Assembly: GCF_033958435.1 (NCBI RefSeq)
Contig: NC_134137.1
Span: 318,121,501 to 318,185,500 of the forward strand
DNA from: Carettochelys insculpta
Taxonomy: Eukaryota; Chordata; Testudines; Carettochelyidae
DNA: 64,000 nucleotides
Reading direction: 5' to 3'
The notes under the pieces are model-generated. The model saw only the letters and a list, made by a program, of their open reading frames with translations, had not been told where the DNA came from and ran no database searches. This document shows positions 56,833-64,000 of the stretch, piece by piece (the first letter of the stretch is position 1; the number at the start of each line of letters is the position of its first letter). The position numbers and the translations under genes were made by a program.

Positions 56833-58137
56833 ATGGCAGACAACCAGCTTCGCGAGTGCCCCCATAGCTCCCCCTCTGGGCCATCCCAGGGCTCCCAGGC
56901 CTCCAGCCAGAGGGGTAGGAAGTGGGGCCCCTCCTGGACTGACCCTGAACTCTGAGACCTGCTGGGGCTCTGGGGGGAGGAGGAGGTGCTGCACATCATG
57001 GGGAGCAAGCGGCGGAACACAGAGGCGTTTGCCCAGCTGGCTGAGGGGCTGGATGCCCGGGGTCACCCTGCCCATGCTCCTGACCATGTCAGGAGTAAAG
57101 TCAAGGAGTTGCGGCAGGGTTACGCCCGGGCCTGGGACTTGGCCAGCAGGTCTGGGGCTGCCCCCACCATTTGCCCCTATTACCGGGAGCTCAGGGCTAT
57201 CCTGGATCCCCCGGGCACCTCCTCCCCCCCAGCCACCCTTGACATCACAGCCGATGAGCCCCAGCCGGCCTTGGAGACAGGGTCAGATCCGGAGGCCAGC
57301 CCTGCACCCCCACGGCTAGAACCGGGACCCTCCATCCCAGCCACCGAGTGGTCCAGCGAGGAGGGGGAGCTCGTGCTGGACATCCCGTCCTGCAGCTCCA
57401 GCCAGGTGTCAGCTGCATGGGCATCTCCTGAGCCTGGCAGTGCACTGTCAGGTACGTACCCCACAGAGCACAGGCCCCCTGAGCATGGGGTGGGGGCATC
57501 ACTTGACCGGGTGCCCCCCACATCCCCACAACACCCCAGCCTGACATGGTCCTGGCAATCCACAGCACAGGGACAGTGCCACAGCCACCAGAGCCCAGCA
57601 GCACCTCCACCCGTGGACAGTGCTGTGCCCCACCCCCAGGGAGGGGAGAGGGGGTGGACCACTGGAGGGAGCCACCCACAGGATCACTGCACACACCAAT
57701 GGGGGATGGATGTGTGGGGACACAGGCCCTTGGAGGGATGGGGGATGGGCCACGGGTCAAGGCTGGGTACGCATGGCCTCCCTTCCCTCTTTTCCCCTAT
57801 TTCTGCAGCTGCACCATCCGTGGTCCCAGACAGCCCTCCAAGACCGCCGGAGCACCAACTCCCAGGATCACCGCCTGCCCCAGGACGGGCCCACCCCCGC
57901 TGAGGACACCGCTGCACCACAAGTGACCCTGAGGTGGCTGCGGCCCTCCGGCACCAGGCGGACCTCATGGAGCGGAGGCTCCAATTCGAGGAGCGGGAGG
58001 CCGCCTGGCGCCGGGAGGCCTGGCGGGAATTTATGGCCATCTTCAACCGGGTGGCCAATACCTTTGAGGAGCTGGTGGCCCATCTGCCTCCCCCCAGATG
58101 TCCTGCCTGCTGCCCTCCCCGCCGCCCCGCCTGCTGA
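56833..58137 (+). pseudogene. Myb/SANT-like gene of element D, two nonsense codons
   Basis: The model is exon 1 at 56833-57451 and exon 2 at 57809-58137, with donor CAG|GTACGT and acceptor TTCTGCAG. The split codon joins to Ala, giving APSVVPDSPP. The frame is continuous except for two TGA codons: 56953-56955 (C has Arg two codons before LLGLW) and 57901-57903 (after HPR). Both could be CGA to TGA changes. The domain order is a Gly/Ser-rich start, Myb/SANT domain at about residues 35-105 (GPSWTDPEL, RRNTEAFAQLAEGL, HVRSKVKELRQGYAR), a CPYYRELRAIL motif, an acidic stretch (SSEEGELVLD), and an exon 2 amphipathic helix (LMERRLQFEEREAAWRREAW). This is the best template for the ancestral gene layout here. 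Confidence 0.85.
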
Positions 58138-58619
58138 TGTCCTGCCTGCTGCCCCACCCACCAGCTCCTCACAGCAGGAGCTAGCCAGGGCCAAGGACCT
58201 GCCTTGGCCATACCTTCCCGTGCTCCCAGCCCCCAGCCAGCCTCACCAGGGACCCCAGCTGAGAGGGGGACCGGCCAGCCAAACGCGGTGGGGCTCGTGC
58301 CCTTCCACCCCCCCCAGAATGATGGGCCAATGTGTGGCCTGTCCACATCTCCCCCCGTACATAGCTGTCCCCACCCTGTATATAGTTATTTATAGTTGAC
58401 CCCCCTCTTAATAGTTTATTAGAGATGTCCCCAGTTGTATATAGTTATTATTTTCATTGAATCTTTTATTTGCTAATATTATTTGCCGAAAAGAGGCGAC
58501 ATTTTTGTTCTTGTAAATTATGATAGTTTTATTTTTCCAAAAACCTGTGTTCCATGTGCTTTTGGAGAGGGTGAGGTGTGGGTGCTGGGGTGAGGTGCAG
58601 GGATGGCTGGGGGTGTCAC

Positions 58620-59946
58620 TTACTGGGCCCCCTGGTCAAAGTACTCCCTTAGGGCCGCCCAGACCCAGAGCCCGTCCTGGTGGGCCTGGCGGCTCGGGGC
58701 AGCAGCTGGCTGGGGTTAGGCTGTTGCGGCCTCGTGTGCCCAGCCCTGCACGAAGGCCTCCCCCTTGCTTTCCACCAGGTTGTGGAGTGTGCAACAGTCC
58801 CCCACAACCTGGGGGATGTTTGGGAGGCCCAGGTCTAGGCATGCCAGGAGGCAAAGCCAGTGGCCTTTCAGGTGCCCAAAGGCTCGCTCAACCATTTGTC
58901 GGGCATGGTTGAGTCGGGCGTTGTAGCGCTCCTGGCTATCAGAGAGGTGGCCTGTATAGGGCCGCATAAGCCAGGGCTGGAGGGGGTATGCCACATCCCC
59001 CACAAGGCAGAGGCATACAGTGGTGGTATCCCCCAGCGGGATCTCCCTCTGGGGGATGTAGGTCCCCACCTGCAGTCGGCAGCATAGTCCCAAATTCCGG
59101 AAAATGTGGGTGTCTTGGGTAGAGCTGGGCCAGCCCACATAGATGTCCTGGAAGCAGCCACGGCCATCAACCATGGCCTGCAGGACCACAGAGTGGTATT
59201 CCTTCCTGTTGACGTAGCGGCCACCACTGTGGTCTGGGGCGCGGATGGGGATGTGTGTCTCATCAAGGGCTCCAAAGCAGTTGGGGAATCCCATGGCAGT
59301 GAACCCCTCGACGGCCACGTCCAGGTCCCCAACTCGGATGACCCTCTTCAGCAGCAGGGCATTGAGTGCACGCACCACCTGTGGGGAGGGAACATGTGTG
59401 CCTGTGAGGGTTTGCAGAGTGTGACCCCCTCACCCAGGCCCCCCTCCCAAGCAGGGGGTTCAGCCCCAGGCCTGCTTACCTCCATGAGGACAGCCCCGAC
59501 TGTGGCCTTTCCCACTCCAAACCGCTGTCCCACGGAGCGGTAGCTGTCTGGAGTGGCCTGCTACCAGACAGCTATTGCGACCGTCTTCTCGACAGGGAGG
59601 GTGCACCGCATCCAGGTGTCGTGTGCCTGAGTGCTGGGGTGAGCCACTGGCAGGGCTCCATGAAGGTCTGCTGGCTCATGAAGAAGTTCCGCAGCCACTG
59701 TTCATCATTCCATTCCCCCATAACCAGGTGCTCCCACCACTTGGTGCTTGAGGGGTAGTTCCAGAGCCGGCGGGGCACCCGGCGGGGGAGGGTGAGGAGG
59801 GCCCGATGGTCGGGGTCATCTCCTGGTGCTCCTGGGGAGGGCTTCCATTCCAGAATCTGCTGGGCGGCTGCCCAGGCAGCATCTAGAAGAGCGCCTGCTC
59901 CATGGGAGGCAGCTTGTAGGGCTTCCAGCTACTGCTGGATGTCCAT
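58620..59946 (-). pseudogene. HARBI1-like transposase of element D, degraded
   Basis: On the minus strand exon 1 runs 59946-59480 and exon 2 59378-58620, with a 101-base intron. The start MDIQQ is followed at once by TAG (59931-59929). A 1-base deletion relative to C lies near 59615. TAG at 59563-59561 replaces Lys in the VWKLATPDSY motif. TAG at 58718-58716 cuts the last 32 codons, which stay in frame to TAA at 58622-58620. The DDE positions remain: Asp in ALDETH (Gly changed to Glu after it), Asp in TQDTHIF, and Glu in QMVERAF. The upstream context and box match C. Confidence 0.87.
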
Positions 59947-60031
59947 GTCTGCGGGCTCGAGGTCTGCAAGGCTTGTATCACCAATGCAGGGCTGCTTGTG
60001 CAGTGCAGGCCGAGTGTGTCTGGGAGAGGCC

Positions 60032-60037
60032 CTTTAA
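60032..60037 (-). promoter_or_regulatory. TTAAAG box, transposase of element D
   Basis: CTTTAA on the plus strand, in GGCCCTTTAAGGGAGCGGC, lies 86 bases upstream of the ATG at 59946. It is nearly identical in sequence and spacing to the box of element C. Confidence 0.5.
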
Positions 60038-60486
60038 GGGAGCGGCTTGCAGCTGCTCCGGAAGGGCTAGTGTGCTCTATGACCCAGTCCATGGGCTTTC
60101 CTGGCCCCTTATTTCGAAAAAGGTGTCTTGTGTGTGTGGACATTTTGCGTTTCCTTCCGGGGAAGCTCTTTTCAATGTCCCCTGGTGCTACTTCGATGTT
60201 GACCGTCAACGTTGCCAGCCCTGGAGGACATGTAGACGATAATCGTCAAAGTAGCCTATTTCGATGTTCTTACTTCAAAATAGGCTACTTCGACATTGTG
60301 TCCTAGTGTAGACGTAGCCCAGGAGGAATAACACCTATTACACCTATTTCAAAATAGCTATTTTGAAATAGGTGCTGTTAAGACACTGACTAGTGTTATT
60401 TTTAAATAAGCCACAATGCCACATCCAATGGCACTATTGATGAAATAGCACTATGTGTCTGGAAATACTATTTCAAAATACATTTT

Positions 60487-60909
60487 AGCTGCTTCTACGC
60501 TAGCAAGTTCTTCCAAAAGAAGGGGGCTCTTTTGAAAAATCCCACAGAGGGTCTACACAGAAAAAGCTTTCTTTCGAAAGTAGTTCAAAAGAATGCAATG
60601 CTCCTTCAAAAATCACTCTTCCTTTCCCATTTCAGGAAAAATGCCCCCTTTCAAAAGTTTCTTTTGAAGATGTATGTAGATGTGCTGCGGGCCCTGTTTT
60701 TCGAAAGAGCAGTCCTCATTGGGCCTGATTTTTTGATCCCTGGGCTGTTCTTTTCAGAGTGGGGGCTGTGCGGATGCTCTCTTTCGAAAGAGCAGATCAC
60801 TTTTTTGATCCGCGTTTTTGTGCATGGATGCTCTTTCAAAAGAAGTTGTTTTGGAAGAGATCTTCTGGAAGAGCTTCTTTCAAAAGATCTGTGTAGCGTA
60901 GACATAACC
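60487..60909. mobile_element. MITE inserted in host MITE copy 2
   Basis: The ends are GCTGCTTCTACGCTAGC and the inverse TAGCGTAGACATAACC. The interior is rich in TTTCGAAAG, TTCAAAAG and GGAAGAGC motifs in both orientations. TTA at the left and TCA at the right may be a worn target duplication. It interrupts the host MITE between CATTTTA and GTGTGT. No coding frame of note. Confidence 0.65.
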
Positions 60910-61212
60910 TCAAGCTGCATCTACACTAGCAAGCACTTTCGAAATTTCAGGCCCTCTTTTGAAAGAGCGTGCAGAGCGTCTACACACATGGTGTGCTCTT
61001 CCAAAAGGAAAATCGAAGGAATGCGCCCCAGCTTTAGCAATTGCTCTTCCTAACTGGAAATAGGAAAAGTTCCCACTTTAAAAGGCTTTTTTGAAAGAAA
61101 ATGTGTGTAGATGTTCCAAAAGAGCAAGTCCATCATGGCGCTGGCCAAGTGGGATGTGAAGATGTGGTGCCCAGCCCCTGGAGTGCTCTATGGCCTGTTC
61201 ATGCAGCAACCC

Positions 61213-61218
61213 TTAAAG
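61213..61218 (+). promoter_or_regulatory. TTAAAG box, Myb-like gene of element E
   Basis: TTAAAG in CAACCCTTAAAGCTGC lies 113 bases upstream of the ATG at 61331, matching the boxes of C and D. Confidence 0.4.
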
Positions 61219-61330
61219 CTGCACATACCCAGAAACTCCATTGCACGAAGCTGAGAGCTTGCAGGCAGCAGCCATTGCACATGCTGCCCCTGCATGCCCC
61301 AGAGAGGCTCCCAACAGCTCCTGGAGCACT

Positions 61331-62962
61331 ATGGCCAGCAGCCAGACACATGAGGAGCCCCAGGGCTCCCCCTCTGAGTGTGTCCAGGGCTTGCAAGGGT
61401 CTGGTCAGCTTGGCAAAAAGTGAGCCCCCTCCTGCACTGAGCATGAGCTCAGGGACCTCCTGGGCTTCTGGCAGGAGGACAAGGTCCTCCGAGAAATGAG
61501 GACAAAGTGGCTTAATGCAACTGCTTTTGCCCAGCTGGCTGATGTCCTGTCTCCTAGGACCACCCTGTTCGCACTCCTGACGAGGTCAGGAGTAAGGTTA
61601 AGGAGCTGTGGCTGGGACGTTCTAGGGCCAGTGACTTAGCCAGACAGTCAGGGGCGATACCCACATCCTGCCCCTTTTATAAGGAGCTGCAGTGCCTTCT
61701 CAGGCCTAGGGACATCATCTCCTCACCCGCTGTCATGGACACCACCACTGACGAGCCCCAGCCCTGGGCTTATGAGGAACTGGGACATGGACCAGCTCCA
61801 CCACACCAGGAGCAGAGATAGAGACACAGCCAGCTCCAGAGTGGTCCAGCAAGGAGGGTGAGCTGGTCATCAGCCTCCCCTCCCACTCTTCCAGCCGTGC
61901 CTCTGCCAATTGGGCATCCCCTGACCTTGGCAGTGGACCTTCTGGTAAGTACCCAACAGGGCACACACTCCAGATTGCAGGGTGGGGGACTCCATATCAT
62001 TAGAGTCCTCCACCACTTCAGACCCTGGCCAGCCACAGCCCAGCTGGGACAGTGTCACTGCTGTTAGTGGCCTTCAGCATCCGCTCTCATGGATAGCACC
62101 AAGGCCCACTCCCAGGGGAAGAGGGTGGATGGGACTGGACCTTGCAAGGAGGTCACTCCGCCGGAAGCCGGGGACACCTTCTGATTCTTTGATCCTCCAG
62201 GGCTGCCTGCTGTTGGATGGGGGATGAGGACCTGCTGCCCCCAGGGAAATGGGGACCGTGGCCCACAGGGCAGGGGTTGGAGACTCATGGCTCCTCCCTC
62301 ACTTATTTTCCATTCTTCCAGCTGGACCATCAGAGGGCCTGGAGAGCCTTGAACCCTCCATGGTCCTGGACAGCCCCACAAAGGTGAGAGACAATGACCG
62401 GGAAGCCCCACCGCTGGCACCAGAGTGTCCCCACTCCAGGAGGGGCCAAAGGCAGAGCACCGAGGAAGTGCACCTCACTGCCTCTGTCCAGCACCAGGTG
62501 AAGGTTGTGGAGCAGTGCCTCCACCTGGAGAAGGTCCAGGCAACCTGGTGGCAGGTGGCCTAGAGGGAGCTGATGGGGACCCTCAGGAACAGGGCGGGTA
62601 CCTTCTGGGAGCTCCTTGCCTCGCTGCCCCCTCCTGCTGCCCCTCCTGCTGTGGCCTCCCCTACCAGCCCCCCTGAAGAGGCCCCCATTGCAGCAAATCC
62701 CCCTGCTGATGCAAACCGCCAGATCTACCTCCCCATCCTTCCCGCCCCTTCCCAGTCATGCCAGGGATCCCAAAACATGGGAGGTGGCGGATCCCAGGGA
62801 AGGCATGGCTCAAGGCCTTCCACCTCTTCCTTGCAATTAGTCCCCCCTGTGAGGTGTGACCATGTCACCTGCCCCAATGTAAATAGTTTTCCCCCTTCCC
62901 CCATGTACATAGTTATATGGTTCTGTTTTATGTTAATATTAATAACTGCACAGTTTTGTTAA
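61331..62962 (+). pseudogene. Myb/SANT-like gene of element E, degraded
   Basis: The ATG at 61331 begins MASSQTHEEPQGSPSE. TGA at 61421-61423 stops it just before the Myb/SANT domain (APSCTEHELRDLLGFW, TAFAQLADVL). A shift follows near 61560, and then TPDEVRSKVKELWLG and CPFYKELQCLL. The donor CTG|GTAAGT (61944/61945) and acceptor CTTCCAG (ending 62321) match the conserved intron. Exon 2 starts AGPSEGLESLEPSMVLDSP. It continues to a helix region broken by TAG at 62561-62563 (VQATWWQVA then RELMGTLRN). The true end is unclear; the frame closes at 62962. Confidence 0.75.
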
Positions 62963-63319
62963 AAGAATATACTTTAATTTTCCCACATTCCCTGTGTGCT
63001 TGGCGGAGGGGTGGGTGGTGGGGCATGGGGGTTGTGACGGAGTGTGAGGTGGGGAAGAGAAGTGCTCGGGGGACCTGCTGCAAGTGGCCAGGGCAGTGAT
63101 CACTGAAGACCCTGAGCAAAGACCGGGTCGCCCTTTCAAAAGGGGGGATCAGAAGCACCAGCCTCTGCTTGTGTGTGGACACTATTTCAAGAGGGCATCT
63201 TTTGAGTTGTTTTCGAAAGAAAGCCTTTCGAAATTGCGCTGTAGTGTACGTGCAGCTTCAGTGTGTAGCTGTGCTATTCAAAATAGCTGTTTTGAAGTAA
63301 CTCTAATGTGGATGTAGCC

Positions 63320-64000
63320 TTGGAAAATGGGAATTGCACCTTTCCACTGACATAAAGCTTCCATTTTTATCCCTTTAATGTTCATAGATATAAAAAGATC
63401 ATTTCCCTAATATAGGGATTAGTAAAAACTGTCACTGGCCTACAACTAGATCTGTGCCGTACTGGTTCTTGAATAAGTGTCATCTGGAAAGAAGGGAATG
63501 TTATCAGCCAGAAGATGGTGAGAAAGTTAAGAGGTAGATGATGGGCCAGAAGAGCCATGTGATAAACTGTGAAATCATGTGATAAATCCATAGTCATGCA
63601 GCAAGTATTTATCACACATTTCTCTGTCCTTATTAATTGATGGCAGTTGTCACATATGGTATAATTACTATTGCCAGCCCTAAACATTCCAAGTTCCAAT
63701 ATCATGAGATTTAAAAAAAAAATCATGATTTCTCAGCCTAAAATATATACTTTTTGAATTTTTGACTTTATTTTTGACTCTACAGGACACTCAGAGCAGT
63801 TTTAAGCTTTATTCTGAAACTATAACATATAACAACTTACTTTTTAATGTGAGAATTTCAGCTTTGAATTTCTGTCACTTGACTTTGGGAGATGGGCCAA
63901 TAAGAAGTACACCAACCATCACAAGAGTTGGTAATACTGTAGAGTATATATGATCCTACAAAGCCTACTTGCAGACACAAAATTTCATGGGAAATTCTAA
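63320..64000. other. Intergenic, nothing recognised
   Basis: AT-rich sequence after the nested region. No element or gene motif is visible to the right edge. Confidence 0.5.

Larger units (their letters stand above)
55706..60319. mobile_element. PIF/Harbinger element D (two pseudogenes)
   Basis: The ends are GGCTATGTCTGCACTAGCC and CTAGTGTAGACGTAGCC. CAG lies on both sides (55703-55705 and 60320-60322), a perfect 3-base duplication. Without the 710-base MITE and its extra ACT, it measures about 3.9 kb. The Myb/SANT-like gene (plus) and transposase (minus) converge near 58.5 kb, as in C. The left subterminal palindrome CGAAATAGCACA...TGTGTGCTATTTCG is split by the MITE. Confidence 0.88.
60913..63257. 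mobile_element. PIF/Harbinger element E, transposase deleted
   Basis: The ends are AGCTGCATCTACACTAGC and TAGTGTACGTGCAGCT. TCA lies on both sides (60910-60912 and 63258-63260), a perfect 3-base duplication. It contains a Myb/SANT-like gene on the plus strand. The spacer after it (CCTGTGTGCTTGGCGGAGG) resembles the sequence just before the transposase 3' end in D. The transposase itself is missing, and the right subterminal TTCGAAAG motifs follow directly. It is a non-autonomous deletion form. Confidence 0.8.
55560..63319. mobile_element. AT-rich host MITE, copy 2 (multiply interrupted)
   Basis: Three pieces of one host MITE can be joined: about 55560-55702, 60320-60486 and 63261-63319. The first join is CTCACTGCAG with GAGGAATAACACC, across Harbinger D. 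The second is CAAAATACATTTTA with GTGTGTAGC, across the MITE at 60487 and Harbinger E. Copy 1 has the corresponding uninterrupted CAAAATGCGTTTTGTGTGTAA (53081-53101). The right end is AATGTGGATGTAGCC. The left end is not sharply defined. Confidence 0.6.

Noticed and set aside
60487..63319. Single Harbinger spanning from the 60487 end to the 63319 end
   Set aside because: A perfect TCA duplication and matching ends delimit E at 60913-63257. The sequence 63261-63319 continues the host MITE instead.

Overview
The window reads as vertebrate, non-coding, repeat-rich nuclear DNA, most likely from a turtle. The evidence is the mixture of chicken-repeat-1 (CR1) LINEs of several ages, RTE-type LINE relics, Penelope-like elements (PLEs) with GIY-YIG endonuclease remnants, a solo retroviral LTR, and above all two-gene PIF/Harbinger DNA transposons with their miniature derivatives (MITEs). 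I find no host protein-coding gene. Every long reading frame with recognisable content belongs to a transposable element, and the species call is inference from repeat content.

Layout. 0-9 kb: a CR1 3' half, an RTE relic, Harbinger A (3147-6210) with an open two-exon HARBI1-like transposase, a pogo/Tigger-type MITE (6584-7258) and a CR1 tail. 9-18 kb: a tRNA-derived SINE-like relic, then the decayed Harbinger B, whose transposase is split by a solo LTR. 18.8-24.0 kb: Harbinger C, nearly complete, with an open transposase carrying all DDE residues and a damaged Myb/SANT-like gene. 24-52 kb: AT-rich intergenic DNA with PLE-derived inverted dimers, CR1 copies, palindromic MITEs, an RTE relic and two PLE copies with endonuclease sequence. 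52-63.3 kb: a nest of Harbinger-type insertions. Two copies of an AT-rich host MITE were each hit at the same internal site, one by a foldback MITE and one by Harbinger D. D carries a deletion derivative of a C-type element, and the same host MITE holds a further MITE plus Harbinger E.

How the genes work together. In A-D a HARBI1-like transposase and a Myb/SANT-like DNA-binding protein face each other tail to tail. Each gene has one intron at a conserved place, and most copies have a TTAAAG box 80-115 bases upstream of the start. In reconstructed Harbinger systems both proteins are needed for transposition, the Myb-like one binding subterminal palindromes. The TTCGAA-rich ends here are candidate sites. 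C and A still encode open transposases, but no Myb copy is intact, so the local copies would need a Myb protein from elsewhere.
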